The notes beneath the pieces were generated by a model, which made no database searches, was not told the DNA's origin, and saw only the letters and a list, made by a program, of their open reading frames with translations. A stretch of 11,538 bases of DNA from an uncultured beta proteobacterium (GTDB lineage: Bacteria; Pseudomonadota; Gammaproteobacteria; Burkholderiales; Burkholderiaceae_C): NCBI GenBank assembly GCA_903944555.1, contig CAJASG010000632.1, forward strand, positions 1 through 11,538, written 5' to 3'. The position numbers and the translations under genes were made by a program. The first letter of the stretch is position 1, and each line of letters starts with the position of its first letter. Positions 1 to 6,569 of this stretch are shown here, piece after piece.

Positions 1-548
1 AACCAGGTCAGCCCAGTCACCAGGTCCACTTGCAGCCAGTAACGCCACTGGTAAAACTTGCTCTCCAGCACATTGATATCCCCCACCTTGACTGAGGATA
101 AACCGTTGACTTGACGCGCATTGGCGTAAATCTCGAACCGGAGCTCGTTTTGCCCAAGCTTCCAGAACGGGGAGGGTGTTGTGAACAAGTAGGGGCGGTG
201 CAAGCAGCGCACTTCTTTCAGTTGGCCACGTTCACAGGCACCAAACAGATGGTCGTTTACATAAACATTGCCCGACAAAGCCATCTTGTGAACAAAAATA
301 CCCAGAGGCTTTTCAGGCAGCACGGCCAGATCCAGCAGCAGCGTGTAACTGACCAAACTGCCCTCTGGCGCAAAGTCTGCAGGCGCCAGCATGTGCGGCA
401 AACTCACCGTTTTTTCGGGGCCAAGGCCCTTCATGCGGGCCTGTTTGAGCTCAGTATAGGGTTGTGCCAACTGCGCCACCTGCCCCCACCCCGTGACCAA
501 CAAGCCCAGCGCCAGCGCCACCCCAAAAAACAAGCGACGCAAATCCAT
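1..548 (-). CDS. Sensor histidine kinase, N-terminal part (7TMR-DISM-like extracellular domain), partial
   Basis: The reading frame is open from an ATG at 548 to the window edge, about 182 codons, so the 3' part is missing. The protein begins with a signal-like segment (MDLRRLFFG followed by a hydrophobic run to about residue 25). A soluble domain of roughly 140 residues follows, containing NVYVNDHLFG, RPYLF and FWKLGQNELRFEIYA. This pattern resembles the jelly-roll extracellular domain that precedes seven membrane helices in 7TMR-DISM sensor kinases. The last visible residues (YWLQVDLVTGLTW) may enter the first helix. The start ATG shares one base with the TGA of the upstream response regulator (TGATG) and has no clear Shine-Dalgarno sequence, so translation is probably coupled. 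The kinase assignment is inferred from the domain style and the regulator next to it; no kinase core is in the window. Confidence 0.7.
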   Translation of the reverse strand, partial: MDLRRLFFGVALALGLLVTGWGQVAQLAQPYTELKQARMKGLGPEKTVSLPHMLAPADFAPEGSLVSYTLLLDLAVLPEKPLGIFVHKMALSGNVYVNDHLFGACERGQLKEVRCLHRPYLFTTPSPFWKLGQNELRFEIYANARQVNGLSSVKVGDINVLESKFYQWRYWLQVDLVTGLTW

Positions 549-1210
549 CAGAATTTCAACAATCCGGAGGATTGCGCCTTGGTAATGGCTTGGCGCTGGT
601 TGGAAACCTCCAGCTTGCGGTACATGTTACGGATATGCGTTTGAACGGTTGATATTGAAATGTTCATGACATCAGCGCAAGTGGCATAACTACAACCTTT
701 GGCAATGAAATTCAGCAGTTCCAACTCGCGCGGCGAAAGGTTCAAGTTGTTTGACAGGGCCAGGGGGTTGGGCGCGCCGGCCAAGCGGAACAAATGCCGG
801 GCCAATGCGGGGCTCACAGGATATTGGCCTTGCAAGACCAATTCAATCGAGTGCCCCAGCGCCACCTCGGTATCGCCTTTGAGCAAATAACCACTGGCTC
901 CTGCGCGAATGGCAGACAAAAAAGTTTCTTCAGCCGTGAAAGCGGTTGTCACCAAAATCGGTAAATCGACAAACCGCTGGCGTGCCGCAGCGATCACCTC
1001 AATGCCCGTGATGTCGGGCAAACCAATGTCGACGAGTGCCAGATTGAATTGACAACTCGGATTCGCCAAGGCCTCCAAAGCACTTGCACCATCATGGAAA
1101 GCGTGAATTTTCCAGTAGCCCGTCATTTTGGCAAAGACACGCACAAACGTTTCCTGAAAAACCAGGTCGTCTTCAACAAGCAGAACATTCGCGTGGTCAA
1201 TGTGAAGCAT
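548..1210 (-). CDS. NarL/LuxR-family two-component response regulator
   Basis: This is a DNA-binding response regulator of about 220 residues. Numbered from the ATG at 1210, the receiver (residues about 8-125) has the acidic pocket in LLVEDD (E13, D14, D15), the phospho-acceptor D61 in LALVDIGLPD, a Thr in the LVTTAF strand and K111 in GYLLKGD. A LuxR-type helix-turn-helix follows at about 156-213 (LSPRELELLNFIAKG, then ISISTVQTHIRNMYRKL). A longer frame starts at a TTG at 1231, adding seven residues (MRLFLLP). I prefer the ATG because it puts the first receiver strand at the usual distance from the N-terminus, although neither start has a clear ribosome-binding site. It is the first gene of an operon with the sensor kinase to its left, which is probably its partner. 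It also faces the orphan ORF at 1395, a plausible target. The family assignment is firm; the target is not known. Confidence 0.93.
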   Translation of the reverse strand: MLHIDHANVLLVEDDLVFQETFVRVFAKMTGYWKIHAFHDGASALEALANPSCQFNLALVDIGLPDITGIEVIAAARQRFVDLPILVTTAFTAEETFLSAIRAGASGYLLKGDTEVALGHSIELVLQGQYPVSPALARHLFRLAGAPNPLALSNNLNLSPRELELLNFIAKGCSYATCADVMNISISTVQTHIRNMYRKLEVSNQRQAITKAQSSGLLKF

Positions 1211-1234
1211 GGGCAATAAAAATAGTCTCAATCA

Positions 1235-1249
1235 ATTTATTGAATAAAT
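1235..1249. promoter_or_regulatory. Perfect 7-1-7 palindrome, possible operator
   Basis: The sequence is ATTTATT, one G, then AATAAAT, a perfect inverted repeat. It lies between the predicted transcription start of the response-regulator operon (about 1257) and its ATG at 1210. This is where a repressor or autoregulator could bind, or where the mRNA could form a weak A/U hairpin. The region is AT-rich, so chance is possible. Confidence 0.4.
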
Positions 1250-1263
1250 GCCATTGTTAATTA

Positions 1264-1292
1264 TTTATAACCCTTGGGCCATCACATTTCAA
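1264..1292 (-). promoter_or_regulatory. Sigma70-like promoter for the response regulator-kinase operon
   Basis: Read on the minus strand there is a TTGAAA -35 box (1292-1287), a spacer of exactly 17 bases, and a TATAAA -10 box (1269-1264). Each box matches the consensus at five of six positions. Transcription would start near 1257, giving a leader of about 47 bases before the ATG at 1210. It is the best promoter match I found in the window. Confidence 0.65.
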
Positions 1293-1394
1293 CGTGACCC
1301 TAAATATTAGCAATTACCTTTTTTATGCGATTTGCAATGCCGTCCCTGCCTCCTAAAGTGCGTGCGATCAGTAATGTGCACTTGAGGACTTCGC

Positions 1395-1898
1395 ATGGCC
1401 AAAAATCTCTCACCAATACCAATACCGCTTGCTGACATCCATCAAGCGCCTGGGGTGGGCTTGAACAAGTCATCGGCGAGAGCCATGCTTGACCCAATGG
1501 CTGACCGCATAGCAGGGACTACGCCCACTGACAAAGGGCAACAAGGCTTGAAGTCGGGCGCCGTGAATGCCCGGCAGGCCCGAAAAAAATCCGGTCTGCT
1601 GAATGACTCAGATGATTCCCTTGACGCCATTCAAGACAGCCCATCGCCCAACGCAGTGCTGGGTGCTGACAGGGTCGAGACCGAAGCTGACACAGAATCC
1701 ATCGACGCATCAAGCTCGCTGGAGGCCAGTGGTGCCGAACTTTCGGGCTATGGTGCGCAACAGGCCACTGTCTTTGGTGAGTCGCTGGTCTTGGCGCAGG
1801 CAGTGGTTGACGCGCCCTCAGCGGCTACGCTGGCCGGCGCTACGGGCGAGGCGAGCGCCGCAGCGGCAGCCTCCGCATCGTCCTTCGGTGCGGACTGA
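1395..1898 (+). CDS. Orphan low-complexity protein, probably the 5' fragment of a larger gene
   Basis: The frame encodes 167 residues and has a convincing start: GAGG seven bases ahead of the ATG. I do not recognise the protein. It has no signal peptide. The first 70 residues are polar and basic in places (QARKKSG), residues about 70-110 are Asp/Ser/Glu-rich, and the end is Ala/Ser-rich ([17 protein letters not shown]). The stretch [12 protein letters not shown] followed by an Ala-rich linker recalls the N-termini of large type I-secreted adhesins, but this is a weak resemblance. The frame ends at 1898, exactly where a fragment of hppA begins in another frame, so the natural C-terminal part may have been lost. 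The gene is divergent from the NarL/LuxR-type regulator, which may control it. Confidence 0.6.
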   Translation: MAKNLSPIPIPLADIHQAPGVGLNKSSARAMLDPMADRIAGTTPTDKGQQGLKSGAVNARQARKKSGLLNDSDDSLDAIQDSPSPNAVLGADRVETEADTESIDASSSLEASGAELSGYGAQQATVFGESLVLAQAVVDAPSAATLAGATGEASAAAAASASSFGAD

Positions 1899-2413
1899 TT
1901 CCCTACTTGTTTGGTGCGATGGCCATGGAAGCCGTGGGCCGTGCTGCGGGCTCCGTGGTGGTGGAAGTACGCCGCCAGTTCCGCGAGATCAAGGGCATCA
2001 TGGACGGCACGGGCAAGCCCGAGTACGACACTGCGGTCGATATGCTGACCACAGCGGCCATCAAGGAAATGATGATCCCCAGTCTGTTGCCGGTGGTGGC
2101 TCCTATTTTGGTAGGCTTGATCCTTGGGCCCGCCGCTTTGGGTGGCTTGCTGATGGGCACCATCGTGACCGGCTTGTTTGTGGCCATTTCCATGTGTACC
2201 GGCGGCGGTGCCTGGGATAACGCCAAGAAGTACATCGAGGACGGTCACCACGGTGGCAAGGGTTCCGAAACCCACAAGGCAGCAGTCACCGGCGACACGG
2301 TAGGCGACCCCTACAAAGACACGGCTGGCCCTGCGATCAACCCCTTGATCAAGATCATCAACATCGTGGCCCTGCTGATCGTGCCCTTGATGATGAAATT
2401 GCATGGTGGCTAA
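1892..2413 (+). pseudogene. hppA: 3' fragment of hppA, membrane-bound proton-translocating pyrophosphatase
   Basis: From GGA at 1892 one frame reads [20 protein letters not shown] and runs to the TAA at 2411-2413 (about 173 codons). It holds the signature C-terminus of H+-pumping inorganic pyrophosphatases: EVRRQFREI, two hydrophobic spans around [11 protein letters not shown] and [12 protein letters not shown], the catalytic-site block [12 protein letters not shown], then [17 protein letters not shown] and [14 protein letters not shown], and a last membrane helix. The full enzyme is about 650-800 residues and couples pyrophosphate hydrolysis to proton pumping, so about three quarters of it, including the other substrate-binding motifs, is absent. 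A fragment like this cannot work as a pump. The frame is undamaged and could be translated from the TTG at 1907 or ATG at 1919 after the stop of the preceding ORF, but no ribosome-binding site is visible. Homology begins abruptly at the junction, indicating a deletion, a recombination event or an assembly join. Confidence 0.88.
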
Positions 2414-2429
2414 ACCTTGCAAATTATCA

Positions 2430-2459
2430 AAAGGCTCGCACCGTGCGGGCCTTTTTTTT
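2430..2459 (+). terminator. Rho-independent terminator of the hppA fragment
   Basis: The arms AAAGGCTCGCAC and GTGCGGGCCTTT pair over almost their whole length, with one T-G wobble, and are followed by a run of T ending at 2459. It starts 16 bases after the hppA stop codon and is probably the native hppA terminator. Confidence 0.9.
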
Positions 2460-2474
2460 GCGCCATACTAGGCT

Positions 2475-3071
2475 ATGCAAGCGTATTACAAGTTCACTTC
2501 ACAACTTGTTTTGGCTGCGCTCGTTATTCTGACCGCAGGCTGTACATCCTTGTTACCAAAATCGAAGACCGAGTCCTCGGAGTTCAAGAGCTTTGAAGAA
2601 GCGCGCTTGGCGATTGAAGGGCTTACCCCCATGAAAAGCACCCTTGGAAATTTGAATTCCATGGGCATTGACCCCGTCAAACACCCCAACACCACCATCC
2701 TGACGCATGCCGATGTGGTGCGCCGGTTTGTGCCCGGTAGCGTGCTGGGGAAAAATGACCTGGACCCTGGTGTGGTGTCTTGCCTGGAGGCGCGCGACGC
2801 GTGCCGCGGCATGGACGTTGTGGCCACCCGAATTGAAAAGAACCGAACGGGAAATTTCTTGGCTGACTTTTTCAACTTTTCAAGGCGCACCGACACCACC
2901 GGGTGGCGTTTCAATGCGGTTATTTTGCTGGTGAACAATGTCGTGGTGTACCGCACCTGGGGCGGTCAGCCATCGGTAAATGAAACGGAAATCCGAACCA
3001 ACCCCTTGGGTCCACTGCAGGATTCCGGCCCATCGACCGTCTCGGTGTCTCCCAGCGTGGTGGTGCGCTGA
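2475..3071 (+). CDS. Predicted lipoprotein of unknown function
   Basis: The protein has 198 residues. It opens with a lipoprotein signal peptide: a Lys at residue 6, a hydrophobic core (LVLAALVILTAG) and a lipobox-like LTAGC, with Cys23 as the predicted lipidated residue. The -3 position is Thr rather than the usual Leu. No named domain is recognised in the mature part. It contains FKSFEEARLAIEGL near the start, a central TILTHADVVRRFVPGS, and a hydrophobic strand WRFNAVILLVNNVVVYRTWGG near the end. The gene begins only 15 bases after the hppA terminator and lacks a good ribosome-binding site. A CATACT at 2464-2469 could be a -10 box, giving a leaderless or nearly leaderless message. The response-regulator gene follows after a single base, so the two are co-transcribed and the lipoprotein may be an accessory sensor. 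Confidence 0.8.
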   Translation: MQAYYKFTSQLVLAALVILTAGCTSLLPKSKTESSEFKSFEEARLAIEGLTPMKSTLGNLNSMGIDPVKHPNTTILTHADVVRRFVPGSVLGKNDLDPGVVSCLEARDACRGMDVVATRIEKNRTGNFLADFFNFSRRTDTTGWRFNAVILLVNNVVVYRTWGGQPSVNETEIRTNPLGPLQDSGPSTVSVSPSVVVR

Positions 3072-3072
3072 T

Positions 3073-3711
3073 ATGAAAATTCTTGTGATTGATGACCACG
3101 CCTTGGTGCGTGAGGGATTGAGCCAGGTACTTAAGGTGCTGGATGAAAACGTGGAAGTGCTGCAAGCAGGCACCTGCAGCCAGGGTTTTTCCTTGGCGCA
3201 AATTCACCACGATCTGGACCTTGTTTTACTGGATTACCACCTGCCCGACATGACCGGCTTGGCAGCCCTGGCCGTGTTTGGACAGCGCCACCCCGAGCTC
3301 CCCATTCTCATGCTGTCGGGTTCGGCCAACATACAAATCATGCGACAGGTGTTGCAGGCTGGCGCAGCAGGTTTTGTGACCAAGTCCAGCTTGAGCGATG
3401 AACTGCTCGATGCAGTTCGGCGTGTATTGGACGGTGATGTTTATTTGCCGCAGGATCTCGATGCCGCGTTTACGCTGGAGTCCCTCGAAACGGACAAGGA
3501 GAGACCCACGCTGACACAGCGCCAAGAACTGGTGCTGCGCGAGCTGCTCGATGGCCGCTCCAACCGGGAGATCAGCCAGACCATCGGCATCTCGGATGAA
3601 ACCGTCAAAACGCATGTCGCCGCAATTTTGCGGCACTTTGCGGTTCAAAACCGCACACAGGCGGTCGTTGCAGCGGCGCGTTTTGGGTACAAGCCCGCCA
3701 CCCGCGTTTAG
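3073..3711 (+). CDS. NarL/FixJ-family two-component response regulator
   Basis: This regulator of 212 residues has a canonical receiver: D7 and D8 (VIDDHALVREGL), phospho-acceptor D54 (LVLLDYHLPDMTG), S82 (MLSGS) and K104 (GFVTKSS). A LuxR-type DNA-binding domain lies at about 145-205 (LTQRQELVLRELLDGRSNREIS, then ISDETVKTHVAAIL). The start at 3073 is one base after the lipoprotein stop, so translation is probably coupled. A longer in-frame start upstream is rejected because it would overlap most of the lipoprotein end and the receiver begins properly at MKILVIDDH. Its 3' end overlaps the end of the hybrid kinase gene on the opposite strand by 4 bases. That kinase is the most likely partner, because it has no DNA-binding output of its own and no other regulator is close. 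Confidence 0.94.
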   Translation: MKILVIDDHALVREGLSQVLKVLDENVEVLQAGTCSQGFSLAQIHHDLDLVLLDYHLPDMTGLAALAVFGQRHPELPILMLSGSANIQIMRQVLQAGAAGFVTKSSLSDELLDAVRRVLDGDVYLPQDLDAAFTLESLETDKERPTLTQRQELVLRELLDGRSNREISQTIGISDETVKTHVAAILRHFAVQNRTQAVVAAARFGYKPATRV

Positions 3712-5621
3712 CCGACCAGGTGGCGTAACAGGCTTCTCAATTTCGCCGGACGCACCGGCTTGTGCAGGAGTGTCAGTCCGGCGTCCTTCGCCGCTTGCAT
3801 CAATCCGCCATCGGTGTCGCCACTCATCAAGCAAGCCGGTACGTCGCAGCCCGCCAGTGCGCGCAGACTCGCAATCGCGCTCAAGCCGTTGTCCCCCTCG
3901 CCCAAACGGTAATCGCTCACAATGACATCCAGCTTGGGTTCATCGCGCCAAAAAGCGTGCGCCTGCGTTACGGTTGAAGCCGCACAGACATGGCACCCCC
4001 ATGATTCCAGTAACTGCTGGACAGCATGGCGCGAAAAATCATCGTCTTCAATGACCAGGACTCGCAGTCCATCCAGGCTGGACACAATGGGGCTGCCAAC
4101 CGGCGCAATATCGCGGCTTTGATCTGGAATGCCCGCCAGCGGCACCAGAATAGAAAAACGGGTGCCGCACCCCACATGGGAGCGCAGTGAAACCGAATGG
4201 CCCAGCAGTTGCGCACTGCGCTCAACAATATTAAGACCCAAGCCCAAGCCGTAGGCCCGATCACGCCCCGAATTTCCAACCTGATAAAACTCTCGAAAGA
4301 TCTCCGCCTGGTGCTCCACCGAGATACCAATACCGCTGTCCAACACATCAATGCGCACAGACCGCCCCTCGTTCACCGGCCTGCAGCAAACCAGCACCGT
4401 GCCACGGTCCGTGTAACGTAAGGCGTTGTGTGCCAGGTTCATCACCATTTGGTGCAAAACAACCGGGTCACTCGTGACCCACAAGCCGGTTGGGCGCACC
4501 CGCAAGCGCAATCCCTTTTCTGTGGCGACAGGACCCAAGGCAACACGCAGGGCGTTGAGCATGTCGTCCATGCGGACAGGGCGCACCTGAACTTGGACCG
4601 ACCCCGCGTCCAACCGGGACAGGTCCAGCAAGCCGTCCAGCAAATTCTGCATAGACTGCACCGACGCGTCCAGATTGCCCATCAGTTGGCGCATCTGCGC
4701 GTCCATGGGCAATTGGCCCAGACGCGCAATAAACAGTCCCAGCGCATGGGTGGGCTGGCGAAGGTCGTGGCTGGCGGCCGCCAAAAACCGGGACTTTGCC
4801 AATGTGGCGGCCTCGGCTTCGTCCTTTTTCAAGCGCAACTGCTGGGTGACCTCCAACACGCGCTGCTCCAACTCGTCACGCCCCCACGCCAAGCGGTCCG
4901 ACATCCGATTCAAGTCCAGCTGCAATTCGTACAAGGGGTAGCCTGAGTGCACCGAAACCTGGCCAGAAAAATCCCCCTGTCCAATGCGTTCGATCCTGCG
5001 GGACACATCCAAGATTGGCTGCACCACACGCTCACCCATTCGGGTTGCCAGCCATCCACCCAGCAGCAGGCCTACCAAGCCCACGGCAATACCGACAATA
5101 AACAGGGTTCGTTCACGCGCCTTCAGACCATCGCGCGACAATTCAACCACCACATACCCAAGAATGACAGGTTGGGCGGATTGTGGTTCATCTTGCGCGG
5201 AGAAAAGATCGTCCAACGCCACTGAGCCTGACGTAACCGCAGCAGAATGAACGTCTATGTCCAACGCCTTTTGCGTTGCCACATACTGGGGAGAGGAGGC
5301 TTCCTGGTGACTCCTGTAGGTTTGTGCACCCGCTACGGCGACCGGGACACCCTGTGCATCGAATACAGCCACTGAGCGCACATCAGGCTCTTTCTGCACG
5401 GCGCTCGCGATACTTTGCACGCTGCCCCGATTGCCCGAGAACAAACCGTACTCGCTGGCGGTCGCAACCTGCCGTGTCAACAATTGGATGCGCTGTCCGT
5501 GCGATTCACCCAGGTCGTTCAAACTGGCCAGCCAGAAAACGGTGACAAGAATGGTTACCACCAAAAATACCGGCAGCAGCGCTGCGGCCAGCATGCGTGA
5601 GCGAATTCCAGAATAGTTCAT
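3708..5621 (-). CDS. Hybrid sensor histidine kinase with C-terminal receiver domain
   Basis: The protein has 637 residues. Membrane helices at about 10-32 and 173-192 bracket a periplasmic sensor region of about 140 residues. A HAMP-like linker follows (about 193-245), then a coiled coil (about 246-276), a HisKA domain with H285 in SHDLRQP, and an HATPase domain with N-box NLAHNALRYT (about 395-404), DSGIGI (428-433) and GLGLGLNI (458-465). The C-terminal receiver (about 518-636) has E525, D526 and D527, phospho-acceptor D570 (VIVSDYRLGEGDNG), S600 and K621. All key residues are present. The ATG overlaps the end of the substrate-binding protein gene (ATGA, 4 bases), and GGAG stands eight bases before it. 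Gene order suggests it senses the state of that periplasmic protein. No separate Hpt protein is in the window, so the receiver may tune the kinase rather than relay to the adjacent LuxR-type regulator. Confidence 0.95.
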   Translation of the reverse strand: MNYSGIRSRMLAAALLPVFLVVTILVTVFWLASLNDLGESHGQRIQLLTRQVATASEYGLFSGNRGSVQSIASAVQKEPDVRSVAVFDAQGVPVAVAGAQTYRSHQEASSPQYVATQKALDIDVHSAAVTSGSVALDDLFSAQDEPQSAQPVILGYVVVELSRDGLKARERTLFIVGIAVGLVGLLLGGWLATRMGERVVQPILDVSRRIERIGQGDFSGQVSVHSGYPLYELQLDLNRMSDRLAWGRDELEQRVLEVTQQLRLKKDEAEAATLAKSRFLAAASHDLRQPTHALGLFIARLGQLPMDAQMRQLMGNLDASVQSMQNLLDGLLDLSRLDAGSVQVQVRPVRMDDMLNALRVALGPVATEKGLRLRVRPTGLWVTSDPVVLHQMVMNLAHNALRYTDRGTVLVCCRPVNEGRSVRIDVLDSGIGISVEHQAEIFREFYQVGNSGRDRAYGLGLGLNIVERSAQLLGHSVSLRSHVGCGTRFSILVPLAGIPDQSRDIAPVGSPIVSSLDGLRVLVIEDDDFSRHAVQQLLESWGCHVCAASTVTQAHAFWRDEPKLDVIVSDYRLGEGDNGLSAIASLRALAGCDVPACLMSGDTDGGLMQAAKDAGLTLLHKPVRPAKLRSLLRHLVG

Positions 5622-6556
5622 GGGCGCTTCTCCACCCGGCGCAGCTTGTCCGACAGGCTAAGCGCATCCAGAGTCAAGCCCAGCGAGCGGGCCACATGCT
5701 CGTTCACCGTCACAGTGAAATCGACGGGGTACAGTGCGCTGGGCAAGGAGCTCCCCTGCAATAGGGATCGTGCGATGGACCCCGCTTGCACTCCAATTTG
5801 GGTAGGCGTGCTATGCAGAGACAGCAGTGCCCCCGCTCGGACATAAGCGGGGGAAAAAGCCAACATCGGAACCCGTGCCCGGTAGGTTGCCAACAGTATA
5901 TTGGCGACGGTGCCGCTGCTATAGACCTGCGGGTCCGCCACGGCCAGCAGCACGTCCGCGTTCTCCAGTGCAGCATTCAGACTCGCATTGGGCACCCCAC
6001 CGCTTACGACGGGCCCGCTTAATTCCTGCATATCCCGCGCGCGCAGGGCGGTCTGTAGCGCAGGCTGCTGCAACACCGACTCCCCACCCCACAAAACGCC
6101 GACCTGTTTGGCGCCCGGAATAGCGATGCGCAACAGGTCTAACTGGCGACCAAAGGGCTGGTCCAAGTACAAGACTGTGACAGGGCTGGATGCCCGCCCC
6201 CCCACCTCTTTCATCACGCGCTCAAACCCACTGCGAGGAATCAGCGCGGCCAGCACCGGCACACGTAAATCACGGGCCAGCACCCGCTTCAAGGCATCGG
6301 TACCCAAAGCAATAAAAAGTTTGCTTGCCCCGGCTTCCGTGGCACCCAAGCCATCCAGTTCTGAGGCGATGCGCTGAGACACCTCAGCGCGCGACTGTCC
6401 CTCCAGCTCCAGCGCAGCCACCAACGCATCCGCTGCCGCCACATAGCTGGCACTACGCTCACTGAAAACAATAACCACTCCGGCGGCTTGCGCAAACGAC
6501 GCCCAGCACCAAGCGCACAGCAGGCACGCCAAGAGTCTGAGGGGTCGGGCAAACAC
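5618..6556 (-). CDS. Periplasmic ABC-type substrate-binding protein (ABC_sub_bind family)
   Basis: The protein has about 312 residues. An N-terminal signal peptide (FARPLRLLACLLCAWCWASFAQA, cleavage near AQA) is followed by a two-lobed periplasmic binding fold: VVIVFSERS, LFIALGTDALK, VPVLAALIPR, VTVLYLDQPFGRQLDLLR, VGVLWGG, ADVLLAVADP, and near the end RVPMLAFSPAYVRAGALLSL with IGVQAGSIA. This last block is typical of the ABC_sub_bind (PF04392) family of uncharacterised binding proteins. The frame allows TTG at 6559 or GTG at 6556. An AGG lies eight bases before the GTG, so I chose that. The gene starts 13 bases after the TonB-dependent receptor stop and overlaps the kinase gene by 4 bases. 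No permease or ATPase is near, which argues for a sensory rather than transport role. The ligand is unknown. Confidence 0.88.
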   Translation of the reverse strand: MFARPLRLLACLLCAWCWASFAQAAGVVIVFSERSASYVAAADALVAALELEGQSRAEVSQRIASELDGLGATEAGASKLFIALGTDALKRVLARDLRVPVLAALIPRSGFERVMKEVGGRASSPVTVLYLDQPFGRQLDLLRIAIPGAKQVGVLWGGESVLQQPALQTALRARDMQELSGPVVSGGVPNASLNAALENADVLLAVADPQVYSSGTVANILLATYRARVPMLAFSPAYVRAGALLSLHSTPTQIGVQAGSIARSLLQGSSLPSALYPVDFTVTVNEHVARSLGLTLDALSLSDKLRRVEKRP

Positions 6557-6569
6557 CAAAATGACCTAC

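Noticed and set aside
1870..1925. Programmed ribosomal frameshift joining the orphan ORF to the hppA frame
   Set aside because: No slippery heptamer is seen before the TGA at 1896-1898, and the two parts belong to unrelated proteins, so a gene junction explains the frame change better.
1603..2220. Plus-strand frame of 205 codons bridging the orphan ORF and the hppA fragment
   Set aside because: It is Arg/Trp/Pro-rich in the third frame and matches neither of the proteins recognised on this strand. It bridges the junction by chance.
1748..2422. Long minus-strand frame of 224 codons across the hppA fragment
   Set aside because: It is antisense to a well-recognised HppA coding sequence, is rich in His/Gln/Asp as expected of a shadow frame, and has no recognisable motifs.
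2980..3072. Longer start for the response regulator inside the lipoprotein gene
   Set aside because: The added residues show no receiver features and overlap the lipoprotein end. The ATG at 3073 gives a normal receiver N-terminus.
4428..4946. Plus-strand frame of 172 codons opposite the hybrid kinase
   Set aside because: It is Gln/His-rich and antisense to the HisKA and HAMP regions of a well-supported kinase, so it is a shadow frame.
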